DNA of 12,916 nucleotides from an uncultured Elusimicrobiales bacterium (GCA_944325235.1 CALUZE010000023.1:1-12916); one strand, 5' to 3'. Shown: positions 1 to 6,145, counted from the stretch's first letter. Notes: generated by a model not told the origin, from the sequence alone. Numbers and translations: made by a program.

Positions 1-2
1 TA

Positions 3-197
3 TCTGCCCCGGCGCAGGAAGAAATGGTCATCCCGCAGGAGGAAGCCATTTCAACCCCCTTGCCGGATGAAAGCTACGAAGAAATGATTTTAACGCCGCT
101 GCAAGACGAAGAAACCGAAAACGCCTCCGGCGAGTCTTCGGCGCAGAGCGCTCCTTCCGAAACGGGGCAGCTGCCGCCGCCAAGCGTGTTGGAATAA
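3..197 (+). CDS. C-terminal end of an acidic, Pro/Gln-rich protein of unknown function (5' end outside window)
   Basis: An open frame enters from the left edge and ends at TAA 195-197, leaving 64 residues. The visible tail is low-complexity, rich in Glu, Pro, Ser, Ala and Gln with no hydrophobic core, and it ends PPPSVLE. Such tails are usually disordered extensions of a larger protein. No domain is visible, so no function can be given. A rho-independent terminator starts 11 nt after the stop, so this is the last gene of its transcript. That the frame is coding rests on continuous openness, the terminator placement and GC-rich third positions. It could be the tail of an envelope or DNA/RNA-handling protein, but nothing here decides that. 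Confidence 0.6.
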   Translation, partial: SAPAQEEMVIPQEEAISTPLPDESYEEMILTPLQDEETENASGESSAQSAPSETGQLPPPSVLE

Positions 198-208
198 ATT
201 TAACGTGT

Positions 209-234
209 AAAGCCCGGGCGAACCCGGGCTTTTT
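209..234 (+). terminator. Rho-independent terminator of the left-edge gene
   Basis: Perfect inverted repeat AGCCCGGG (211-218) / CCCGGGCT (223-230) with a CGAA tetraloop. Flanking AA/TT pairs lengthen the stem, and a short T run follows (231-234). It sits just after the TAA at 195-197. Confidence 0.85.
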
Positions 235-241
235 GATGGGG

Positions 242-287
242 AAAATATAAAAAGCGGAACCCCCCGGTTATCAAAACCGAGGGGTTC
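242..287 (-). terminator. Rho-independent terminator of the minus-strand ncRNA
   Basis: Read on the minus strand, a stem GAACCCC (287-281) / GGGGTTC (263-257) encloses a second stem CGGTT/AACCG (279-275 / 269-265) with one A-C mismatch and a 5-nt loop. After CGC it runs into TTTTTATATTTT. No minus-strand protein frame ends nearby, so it most simply ends the RNA that starts near 728. It also lies just beyond the left gene's terminator and may act as a second stop for plus-strand readthrough. Confidence 0.75.
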
Positions 288-728
288 ATCTTGACGTCTC
301 CATTCTTACTCCTCACTGCTTTATTTACTGCTCTCAGGATAGGCCCACCAACTCACCGGGACTTATGCCGCTTACTGCCTCCGCCGGCCGAAGCAGATAC
401 ATCAACCGCCGGAAACAACGTACTACGAACTAGCACGACTTCCATTTCCTTTCCGCCGCACTACACCGCTTTACAACTCCGCGTCGGCGCCCTCACGTCC
501 AGACGGAACAACACTTATCGCCCTGCCCCGTCCGCGGCCGGACACGCCTGGCGATACGCCTAACCGGTACCCGGACAGTTATGTAACCTAACCATCCTGA
601 CCATCCCAAGCACGTATGCCCACATCTTCCGACTCGGCACCTTTACAACAACAGCAACACTCCCTCACGTCACCGCTTTTGTCCGCTTACAAGCAGCCCC
701 CGGTAGGGCCTACGGACTAACTTCCTGT
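249..728 (-). ncRNA. Structured non-coding RNA, about 480 nt, class not recognised
   Basis: Seen: a near-consensus promoter (735-762) and a strong terminator (242-287) frame a region with no credible protein frame on the minus strand. The predicted RNA is rich in self-complementarity. A long-range closing helix pairs 706-713 with 339-346, 699-704 with 355-360 and 691-697 with 367-373. Local hairpins include GTCCG-GCCG-CGGAC, GCA-UACG-UGC (a UNCG-type tetraloop), GUGCUA-GUUCG-UAGUAC and CUGCUUC...GAGGCAG. A 31-nt module (GACGUGAGGG, 13 nt, UUGUAAAG) occurs twice. Known: I looked for the hallmark cores of RNase P RNA, tmRNA and SRP RNA and did not find them; 6S RNA is much shorter. Inference: a free-standing structural or regulatory RNA, possibly a new class or a lineage-restricted member of a large-RNA family. 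The 5' end is placed at A728 or A726 from the promoter and the 3' end in the U tract, so both may be off by a few bases. Confidence 0.7.
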
Positions 729-734
729 ATGGAT

Positions 735-762
735 AGTATAGGCGGATTTAAGGAATTGTCAA
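735..762 (-). promoter_or_regulatory. Sigma70-type promoter of the ncRNA
   Basis: On the minus strand, TTGACA (762-757), a 16-nt spacer and TATACT (740-735). This is the best match to the consensus in the window, suggesting a highly expressed RNA. The predicted start is at 726-728. It lies downstream of the glyS terminator, so the RNA is an independent unit. Confidence 0.8.
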
Positions 763-822
763 GGCCCGTTTTTAAAAGGTTTTTTCCGCCAGCGAAGGGC
801 CCAAGTCGGGCTAGTAAAACAC

Positions 823-854
823 AAAAAACCCGCACCCCGAAACCGAGGTGCGGG
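823..854 (-). terminator. Rho-independent terminator of the glyQ-glyS operon
   Basis: Minus-strand stem CCCGCACC (854-847) / GGTGCGGG (836-829) followed by a run of six T. It lies about 20 nt after the glyS stop codon. Confidence 0.9.
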
Positions 855-872
855 CAAGCCAAAAAGCGGCGT

Positions 873-2954
873 TTACAGCTTGGTAATGTCCGCGATGGTC
901 TGCGTCAGGTAGCGGCGTACGCGCGCCAGGAGCGCCAGGCGGTTGTGCCGCACGGCAGGATCTTGGGCGTTGACCATGACATCCTTAAAGAAGTTTTCCA
1001 GCGGCTCTTTGAACACGCTGTACGTTTTAAGAATGTTGATGTAGCCTTCCTTGGTTTGCGCCGTATGCACGGTGCAGCCCAGGGCGGAATCCACTTCGTG
1101 GATTTTGTCATACAGGGCTTTTTCGGCCGGCAGTTCAAACAGGCTTTCGTTTACGTCTTCCGTCACGCCGTCGGCCTTTTTAAGGATGTTGCACACGCGT
1201 TTGGCCGGTTCCAAAATTTGGGCAAAATCTTCGCCCGTTTTGACCGTTTCCAACGCGCTGACCAATTCTTCCACCTGCGTTAAGGGCATTTCGTACCAGT
1301 TCACCACCGCGTTGAGTGTGGCGGCTTTGTGGCCGTTCTGCTCCAGCACCAGCGCCAAACGCTGGAATAAAAAGCCCGGCAGTTCTTTAAGCCCTTTGTC
1401 CGGCGTACCGGCCGGATACAGCGAGGCGGCATAGTCCACCAGTTCTTTAAGCGGAACGTTGATTTCTTCTTCCAACAGCATGCGCACTGCGCCAAACGCC
1501 TGGCGGCGCAAGGCGAAGGGGTCTTCGCTGCCGGTGGGGATTTGCCCGATTAAAAAGTTGCCCGTCAGCGTGTCTATTTTGCCGGCTAACGAAACCAGGC
1601 AGCCTTCTTCGGTGGAGGGGAGCTCGGAGGAGGACGTCAGCGGGAAGTAAAATTCTTCCATCGCTTTGGCGGCGTCCGGGTGGCCTTCCAGCGCGGCATA
1701 GCGCCCGCCCATATAGCCTTGCAGTTCCGGGAATTCGTACACGACGTGGCTGGCCAAGTCGGCATATGCGTGCGCGGCCGCATAATCCACCGTTTCTTTT
1801 AACAAAGCGGGTTTGTTCAGCTTGTCGCACAGCCAATCGGCCAATTTTTGGGTGCGGTCGGACTTTTCGTACATAGAGCCGAGGCCTTCCAAAAATTGCA
1901 CGTTTTTAAGTTTTTCTTTAAATTTTTCCAGCCCTTCTTTTTTGTCGTTTTCAAAGAAGAACACCGCGTCCGACAGGCGGGCGGACATCACTCTTTTGAA
2001 CCCGTCGCGCACTTCGTTCTGGTTGGCGGAAATACCGTCCCGCACGGCAATGAAGTACGGCTGCAGTTCGCCTTTTTGGTTGGTGACGGGGAACATTTTG
2101 ATTTGCTTTTTAAGCACCGTGGTCACCAAGTCTTTGGGCAGGGTTAAAAATTTAATTTCAAAATCGCCCCCGACGGCCACCGGGTGTTCGGTAAACCAGA
2201 CGGTTTCTTCCACCAGTTCCGGGTCCAAATCGGCCTGATAGCCGCGGATTTTGGCTTCGTTGGTAACGGTTTTGATGAGCGCTTCTTTGCGTTCCTGCGG
2301 CAGGACCAAAATCGGCTGCGGCTGGGAGCGCAGGAGTTCCACATAATAATCTTTATCGGCTTTTTGCACCTTAATCGGTTTGCGGCCGAAAGAAGAAATC
2401 GGATAGGTATAGCGGTTGGACGTAACGCCGGCCACGGTGAATTTGATGACTTTCTCGCCGTAGAGGCCGATCAGCGAGCGAATCGGGCGGCCGTAGCGCA
2501 GGCCGGATTCTTCCCACACCATATTTTTGGCAAATTCCAGCCCCGTCACAATGCGGGTGAAAATTTCGGGCAGCAGTTTGGCGGTCTTTTCGCCTTTGAT
2601 TTTGACGACGGCGTAAATAAACGGACCTTTTTCCGTTTCCACCACCGTCAATTTTTCGGGCGCGAGGCCGTTCTTCTGCGCGAAACCCGCGCTTTGGGGG
2701 GTAAAGTTGCCGTTAGCGTCTTTTAAAAGTTTGGCGGGCGGGCCTTTTACTTCTTTTTGCACGTCGGCCGATTTGTCGGACAAATCTTCAATAAATACCA
2801 CCAGGCGGCGGTACGTGCCGAAGGAATCCACCGACTTGTACGAAATTCTCTTTTCGTCCAAAATTTTGGCGGTCAGTTCTTTTAGCTGCTTTAAGGCCGG
2901 CGCCATAAAGCGGGCGGGCAAATGTTCTACCCCAATTTCCAGTAACGCGTTCAT
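873..2954 (-). CDS. glyS: Glycyl-tRNA synthetase beta subunit
   Basis: Beta subunit of the bacterial alpha2beta2 glycyl-tRNA synthetase, which charges tRNA-Gly in the cytoplasm. The 693 residues match the family length. The N-terminus carries the family's LLEIGVEHLPAR segment (4-15). The central region has YEFPELQGYMGGRYA (406-420), and residues 471-488 hold the conserved IPTGSEDPFALRRQAFG signature. The tRNA-binding C-terminus contains FFKDVMVNAQDPAVRHNRLA (655-674). The segment usually read as ADKxDTL appears as AGKIDTL (457-463), so the Asp is Gly here. The start ATG overlaps the glyQ stop as ATGA (2951-2954), indicating translational coupling and equimolar synthesis of the two subunits. 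A terminator follows directly. Confidence 0.97.
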   Translation of the reverse strand: MNALLEIGVEHLPARFMAPALKQLKELTAKILDEKRISYKSVDSFGTYRRLVVFIEDLSDKSADVQKEVKGPPAKLLKDANGNFTPQSAGFAQKNGLAPEKLTVVETEKGPFIYAVVKIKGEKTAKLLPEIFTRIVTGLEFAKNMVWEESGLRYGRPIRSLIGLYGEKVIKFTVAGVTSNRYTYPISSFGRKPIKVQKADKDYYVELLRSQPQPILVLPQERKEALIKTVTNEAKIRGYQADLDPELVEETVWFTEHPVAVGGDFEIKFLTLPKDLVTTVLKKQIKMFPVTNQKGELQPYFIAVRDGISANQNEVRDGFKRVMSARLSDAVFFFENDKKEGLEKFKEKLKNVQFLEGLGSMYEKSDRTQKLADWLCDKLNKPALLKETVDYAAAHAYADLASHVVYEFPELQGYMGGRYAALEGHPDAAKAMEEFYFPLTSSSELPSTEEGCLVSLAGKIDTLTGNFLIGQIPTGSEDPFALRRQAFGAVRMLLEEEINVPLKELVDYAASLYPAGTPDKGLKELPGFLFQRLALVLEQNGHKAATLNAVVNWYEMPLTQVEELVSALETVKTGEDFAQILEPAKRVCNILKKADGVTEDVNESLFELPAEKALYDKIHEVDSALGCTVHTAQTKEGYINILKTYSVFKEPLENFFKDVMVNAQDPAVRHNRLALLARVRRYLTQTIADITKL

Positions 2955-3826
2955 TTGGCGGCCTCCTCGTTTTTAGCTTCTTTTCCTTCCACGCTTTCCA
3001 CATACGTCTTGGCGCAGGCTTTGGCCAAGTTGCGGATTTTGGTGATGTTGTTGGTGCGGTCCGATACGGAAATTGCCCCGCGGGCTTCCAGCATATTAAA
3101 ATAGTGCGAAAGTTTCATCGCGTCGTCGTACGCCGGCAGGTACAGGCCTTTTTTGCACAGGGCGAAGCATTCTTCTTCGCATTCCTGGATGTAGCGGCGC
3201 AGGTGTTCCACATTGGATTCTTCAAAATAATAGTGCGAAAACTGCCGTTCGCCTTCGTAATGGACGTCGCGGTAGGTGATTTCGTCGTTCCAGCGGATGT
3301 CAAACACGTTGTCCACTTTTTGGCAATACATCGCAATGCGTTCCAGCCCGTAGGTGATTTCCACCGTAATCGGGTTTAACGCATAGCCGGCCATATTTTG
3401 GAAGTACGTAAACTGCGTGATTTCCATTCCGTCCAGCCAAATTTCCCAGCCGACGCCCGAAGCGCCCAGCGTGGGGGACTGCCAATCGTCCTCAATCCAG
3501 CGCACGTCGTGCTGTTTGGGGTCCAGGCCGATGGCTTTTAAGGAATTTAAGTAAATTTCTTGGATGTTGGCCGGGGCGGGTTTCATAATCACCTGGTATT
3601 GGTAATATTTGCCCAGGCGGTTGGGGTTTTCGCCGTAGCGGCCGTCTGCCGGGCGGCGGCAGGGTTCCACGTAAGCGCGCTTGACGGGTTTTTTGGTGAG
3701 CGAGCCGAAAAAGGTTTCCGGGTTATAGGTGCCGGCGCCTTTTTCAACATCGTAGGGCTGAACGAGGACGCAGCCTTGTTTAGTCCAATAGGTGTTTAAA
3801 GCGGATATCATATCCTGAAAATTCAT
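2951..3826 (-). CDS. glyQ: Glycyl-tRNA synthetase alpha subunit
   Basis: Catalytic alpha subunit (class II aminoacyl-tRNA synthetase fold) that forms glycyl-AMP and transfers glycine to tRNA together with GlyS. The 291 residues fit the family. Signatures seen are QPYDVEKGAGTYNPETFFG (23-41), RRPADGRYGENPNR (57-70), SPTLGASGVGWEIWLDGMEI (117-136) and ITYGLERIAMY (157-167). The start at 3826 gives MNFQDMI, which lines up with known GlyQ N-termini. The AUG four codons upstream (3838) is an alternative: it would be the first AUG of an mRNA starting near 3841, and no clear SD precedes either. The frame is open to 3910, but that extension lies across the promoter and has no family counterpart. Confidence 0.96.
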   Translation of the reverse strand: MNFQDMISALNTYWTKQGCVLVQPYDVEKGAGTYNPETFFGSLTKKPVKRAYVEPCRRPADGRYGENPNRLGKYYQYQVIMKPAPANIQEIYLNSLKAIGLDPKQHDVRWIEDDWQSPTLGASGVGWEIWLDGMEITQFTYFQNMAGYALNPITVEITYGLERIAMYCQKVDNVFDIRWNDEITYRDVHYEGERQFSHYYFEESNVEHLRRYIQECEEECFALCKKGLYLPAYDDAMKLSHYFNMLEARGAISVSDRTNNITKIRNLAKACAKTYVESVEGKEAKNEEAAK

Positions 3827-3848
3827 ACCGTTTTTCATACGTACATAC

Positions 3849-3854
3849 ATTATA
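3849..3854 (-). promoter_or_regulatory. Likely -10 element of the glyQ-glyS operon
   Basis: Minus-strand TATAAT in an AT-rich stretch, 10 nt before the AUG at 3838 and 22 nt before the AUG at 3826. No good -35 is seen at 16-18 nt. A start about 7 nt downstream would give an mRNA with almost no 5' leader. Confidence 0.5.
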
Positions 3855-3880
3855 TAAAATACGGACGGGCCGCGCTGGGC

Positions 3881-3894
3881 TTTGCCCGGGCAAA
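3881..3894. promoter_or_regulatory. Perfect 14-bp palindrome between divergent promoters (candidate operator)
   Basis: TTTGCCCGGGCAAA is its own reverse complement. It lies between the divergent -10 elements of glyQ (3849-3854) and the HAD gene (3901-3906) and covers the position where the HAD -35 would be. A dimeric regulator could bind here. No regulator gene is adjacent, so this is inference from symmetry and position. Confidence 0.35.
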
Positions 3895-3897
3895 AAC

Positions 3898-3906
3898 TGC
3901 TATAAT
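3898..3906 (+). promoter_or_regulatory. Extended -10 promoter of the HAD phosphatase gene
   Basis: TGCTATAAT is a consensus -10 with the upstream TGN extension, which can compensate for the missing -35. Only 7 nt (3907-3913) separate it from the ATG at 3914. Transcription should therefore begin at or next to the start codon, giving a leaderless mRNA. Confidence 0.65.
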
Positions 3907-3913
3907 ACACTAT

Positions 3914-4573
3914 ATGATTACGACGGTTATTTTTGATATGGACGGCCTGCTGTTTGACACGGAACGGATTTATTTTGATTGCTACCGCAAAGCAGCCGCC
4001 GAAGACGGGTTAGATTTTACTTATGAGCTGTTTGAATCGTGCGTGGGCATCAGCCGCGCCGATGCCGCCAACTTTATCCGCCAACATTTCGGTCCCCGCG
4101 CCGATGTGGAAAAAATGCACACCCGCACCGGGGAAATTTTTGAAGCGTACCTGGCGGCCGACGGAGAGATAGAATTCCGCCCCGGCGCCAAAAAAGCGAT
4201 AGAATTTTTTTACAACCGGGGGCTTAAAATCGGCCTGGCGTCCTCCAACATTACGCGCTGGGTGATGTATCTGCTGGAAAAGAAAGGCATTAAAAAATAC
4301 TTTTCCTCCGTTACTACCTCCGACGACGTATCCCACCCCAAGCCGGACCCGGAAGTGTATTTAAAAACCGCCCAAAAACTGGGGGTGGACGTGAGCGAAT
4401 GCCTCGTGTTTGAAGATTCCGTCGCCGGCGCCACGGCGGCCATCACCGCCCGTATGCGCACGTGTGTGGTGCCGCAAATTAAGCAGCCCACCCAATACAT
4501 CCGGGAAAACGCGTTTAAAATCTACCGCTCACTGGAAGACATCTATCCGGATATAGATGAACTGCTTGCGTAA
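3914..4573 (+). CDS. HAD-superfamily hydrolase, beta-phosphoglucomutase/phosphatase-like
   Basis: A 219-residue cytoplasmic HAD enzyme expected to hydrolyse a small phosphorylated metabolite through an aspartyl-phosphate. All four HAD motifs are present: DMDGLLFDTE near the N-terminus (nucleophile D8, acid/base D10), motif II Ser in LASSN (S110/S111), motif III Lys in HPKPDPEVY (K143), and motif IV FEDSVAG (E167, D168). The helical cap between about residues 16 and 80 places it in subfamily I, near the PgmB/Gph/YniC group. The substrate cannot be told from sequence. Together with the position of the extended -10, the lack of an SD suggests leaderless translation. It is a single-gene transcript diverging from glyQ and ending at the terminator at 4586-4616. 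Confidence 0.92.
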   Translation: MITTVIFDMDGLLFDTERIYFDCYRKAAAEDGLDFTYELFESCVGISRADAANFIRQHFGPRADVEKMHTRTGEIFEAYLAADGEIEFRPGAKKAIEFFYNRGLKIGLASSNITRWVMYLLEKKGIKKYFSSVTTSDDVSHPKPDPEVYLKTAQKLGVDVSECLVFEDSVAGATAAITARMRTCVVPQIKQPTQYIRENAFKIYRSLEDIYPDIDELLA

Positions 4574-4585
4574 ATATACCGCCAT

Positions 4586-4616
4586 AAAAAACCCCGGCCC
4601 AAAGCCGGGGTTTTTT
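4586..4616. terminator. Bidirectional rho-independent terminator
   Basis: AAAAAA-CCCCGGC (4592-4598), CCAAA loop, GCCGGGG (4604-4610)-TTTTTT. The U tract is present on both strands, so it serves the convergent HAD gene and the secreted-protein gene that ends at 4630. Confidence 0.92.
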
Positions 4617-4629
4617 GTTTGAAAAAAAC

Positions 4630-5235
4630 TTATTTTACGGCGCGCGGTTCCCAGCGGCCTTGCAGTTCTTCCATCTGTTGCACCTCATCCGTGTAGGTAT
4701 ACACCAGGGTGATCAGTTTGCTTTGCGGGTTTACCACCAGCCAGATTTGTCTTTGTTGGGAGTGAAACATCAAGAGCAAGGCGTTTTTGTACTGGCGGGC
4801 GCGGAACGGCGTGACTTGGCCTTTAAAGAAACCTTTTAAAAGGGATACTTCTTGGGCGGAAAGTTTGCAGAAATCCTGCGGGTTTACGGCGTTCAATACA
4901 TAGTGATGAAACAACGGGTTCGTCTGCGCGGTTTTTTGCAGGCTGTTGTAGGCGGTCTGGCAACGGGCGAGGGTTTTCCTGTCGCCTTTCAGGGAAGCAT
5001 AGAACTTGTCCATCTTGTTATGCACGCGGGCCTGGGCGTCAATGCGTTTTACATGGGCATCTACGGATACGCCCAATACGGACGAAGCGCCCTGGTTGTT
5101 CACCCGTTTATTTTCGGTTTGCAGGGCTTGTTTCCAACTGATTTTGTGCGGATTTTGCTGCCCGGCCCAACCGGTCGCCGGAGCAACGGCTACGGCCAGC
5201 GCGGCAAAAAGTCCCATCCAATGTTTACAATTCAT
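4630..5235 (-). CDS. Secreted protein of unknown function (201 aa)
   Basis: The N-terminus MNCKHWMGLFAALAVAVAPA is a typical Sec signal peptide with likely cleavage after GWA (about residue 24). There is no lipobox. The mature part (about 177 residues) is basic and Gln/Lys-rich, probably helical to about residue 110, and ends in a strand-rich stretch (QIWLVVNPQSKLITLVYTYT) that could be a small beta sheet. I recognise no domain. A strong SD (AGGGAGG, 5-nt spacing) fixes the start. Its own promoter lies at 5263-5292; it could also be reached by readthrough from recO, 98 nt upstream on the same strand. A periplasmic location is inferred from the signal peptide. Confidence 0.8.
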   Translation of the reverse strand: MNCKHWMGLFAALAVAVAPATGWAGQQNPHKISWKQALQTENKRVNNQGASSVLGVSVDAHVKRIDAQARVHNKMDKFYASLKGDRKTLARCQTAYNSLQKTAQTNPLFHHYVLNAVNPQDFCKLSAQEVSLLKGFFKGQVTPFRARQYKNALLLMFHSQQRQIWLVVNPQSKLITLVYTYTDEVQQMEELQGRWEPRAVK

Positions 5236-5262
5236 ACATCCTCCCTAATCGTTTTATAGTTT

Positions 5263-5292
5263 ATTATCAAAAAATTTTGGCGTATGCGGCAA
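5263..5292 (-). promoter_or_regulatory. Probable promoter of the 201-aa secreted protein
   Basis: On the minus strand, TTGCCG (5292-5287), an 18-nt spacer containing an A/T run, and GATAAT (5268-5263). A start near 5256 would leave a short leader carrying the strong SD. TATAAA just downstream is an alternative -10. Confidence 0.45.
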
Positions 5293-5330
5293 GGGCCTTT
5301 GGTCCTAAAGGAACCGGGACCAATGGGCCC
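5293..5330 (-). terminator. GC-rich hairpin downstream of recO (possible weak terminator)
   Basis: TGGTCC (5300-5305) pairs with GGACCA (5317-5322), and GGGCC (5293-5297) with GGCCC (5326-5330) across a small internal loop. It starts directly after the recO stop but lacks a proper U tract (it runs into TTGCCG, the next gene's -35). It may stabilise the recO 3' end rather than terminate transcription. It carries GGGCCTTTGGTCC, nearly the same as a motif on the other side of recO (6096-6108). Confidence 0.35.
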
Positions 5331-5333
5331 AAA

Positions 5334-6035
5334 TCAGCGTAGGGCGTGGGGGGCGGAAACGTCTTCCTGTGCGGGGAGCACAAAGGGAGAGTCGTCCAAT
5401 TCGTCCAGCGTAAAGCTTTTGAGCGTGTTTAACGGGTAGGTTAAATACTGGTTTAAGAAGCGGCGGCAGACGCTGTTGCACTTGGCCAGCGAGAGCATTT
5501 CTTCCGGCGACGAAAACTCCAGCGATGACAATTTGTCCTCGTGCATACGCCGCCAAAACTCGGCCGGTATTTTTAACACCGGTTTGTCCAACCCGAATCC
5601 GGCCAACGTCATCAGCCGCAGCGTAAACGCCGCGGCAAACGCCGGGTTCGGCTGGCCGTATTCCAGCTCCGTCAGGGCGGACAGAAGCAACTCAAACTTG
5701 GCTTCGCTGGGTTGGTGCAGCGGGGTTAAGCGCTGGACCAGTTCGCAAAAGTGCATGGCCAGCGTGGTGCGCTTTAAGCTGCGGCGCACCGTGTGGAACA
5801 CCTGGTGCAGTTTGCCGCCCGTTACCGTTCCTACCGTTCCGCCGCGGCGGACGTAGATGCGGTAGTCGCCGTATACGAAAGGCTCGCTGAAGGCTTTCAA
5901 TTTACCCGTCGGGCGGGCTACCCCGGGCAGGCGGACGTTGATGCGCCCGTGCTGGCGGGTGTAGAGCGAAACGATACGGTCGGCCTCGCGGAAAGGCTGA
6001 CGGTAAAGAATAATGCCCGAGTCGGTAAATATCAT
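5334..6035 (-). CDS. recO: DNA repair protein RecO
   Basis: Recombination mediator that, with RecR, loads RecA onto SSB-coated single-stranded DNA in the RecF pathway. The 233 residues fit the family. The N-terminal OB-fold shows the RecO pattern TDSGIILYRQPFREADRIVSLYT (about residues 4-26) followed by a G-rich strand and basic residues (RLPGVARPTGKLK). The helical C-terminal part has AMHFCELVQRL (93-103) and ends with a long helix (CRRFLNQYLTYPL). The zinc-knuckle cysteines of many RecO proteins (CxxC pairs after about residue 145) are absent; some RecO proteins also lack them. I chose the ATG at 6035 because it gives the conserved MIFTDSGIIL start and lies 6 nt after an extended -10. The frame is open upstream to 6071, across that promoter. 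Confidence 0.88.
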   Translation of the reverse strand: MIFTDSGIILYRQPFREADRIVSLYTRQHGRINVRLPGVARPTGKLKAFSEPFVYGDYRIYVRRGGTVGTVTGGKLHQVFHTVRRSLKRTTLAMHFCELVQRLTPLHQPSEAKFELLLSALTELEYGQPNPAFAAAFTLRLMTLAGFGLDKPVLKIPAEFWRRMHEDKLSSLEFSSPEEMLSLAKCNSVCRRFLNQYLTYPLNTLKSFTLDELDDSPFVLPAQEDVSAPHALR

Positions 6036-6041
6036 AGTAAC

Positions 6042-6050
6042 AGCATAGCA
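6042..6050 (-). promoter_or_regulatory. Extended -10 promoter of recO
   Basis: Minus-strand TGCTATGCT, six nt before the recO ATG, with no SD between. This implies a leaderless transcript. The TGC end also belongs to a perfect 10-bp palindrome GCAAATTTGC (6048-6057). No -35 match is seen. Confidence 0.5.
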
Positions 6051-6145
6051 AATTTGCGGTCTTGCGCGCATAGAACCAAAGACCTATCGCCCTTTGGGCC
6101 TTTGGACCCTTGTTGCCCGTCGTAAAATTTTAGAAAATAAAATAT
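6051..6145 (+). promoter_or_regulatory. recO/secreted-protein intergenic region with weak plus-strand promoter
   Basis: This holds a CTTTGG/CCAAAG-rich stretch (6075-6109) that can form several small hairpins and includes GGGCCTTTGGACCC (6096-6109), resembling the motif at 5293-5305. A weak promoter for the gene at 6146 may be TTGGAC (6102-6107), a 15-nt spacer and TAAAAT (6123-6128). That would leave a leader of about 11 nt made almost only of A and T, with no SD. Confidence 0.3.

Noticed and set aside
353..445. Minus-strand 30-codon frame (start MEVVLVR) within the ncRNA, with AGGAA just before its ATG
   Set aside because: SD spacing is too short, and the frame runs through predicted helices, including the long-range one. 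A dual-function RNA cannot be excluded, but there is no positive evidence.
291..563. Plus-strand 90-codon open frame across the ncRNA region
   Set aside because: It has no SD, no domain and a composition rich in Pro, Thr and Arg. It lies opposite a minus-strand unit with a clear promoter and terminator, so it is best explained as chance openness.
249..728. Assignment of the RNA to RNase P RNA, tmRNA, SRP RNA or 6S RNA
   Set aside because: I found no GAAAGUCCGGGC-type core, no tRNA-like end with a tag frame and CCA, and no GGAAGCAGC SRP core. At about 480 nt it is too long for 6S RNA.
729..1283. Plus-strand 184-codon frame
   Set aside because: It is antisense to glyS, which is certain by homology, and begins inside the ncRNA promoter.
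2184..2726. Plus-strand 180-codon frame
   Set aside because: It is an antisense shadow of glyS, with Phe/Gly/Arg-rich composition and no start signals.
3827..3910. N-terminal extension of GlyQ to the upstream ATG at 3910
   Set aside because: It would run across the operon's own -10 element and has no counterpart in known GlyQ proteins.
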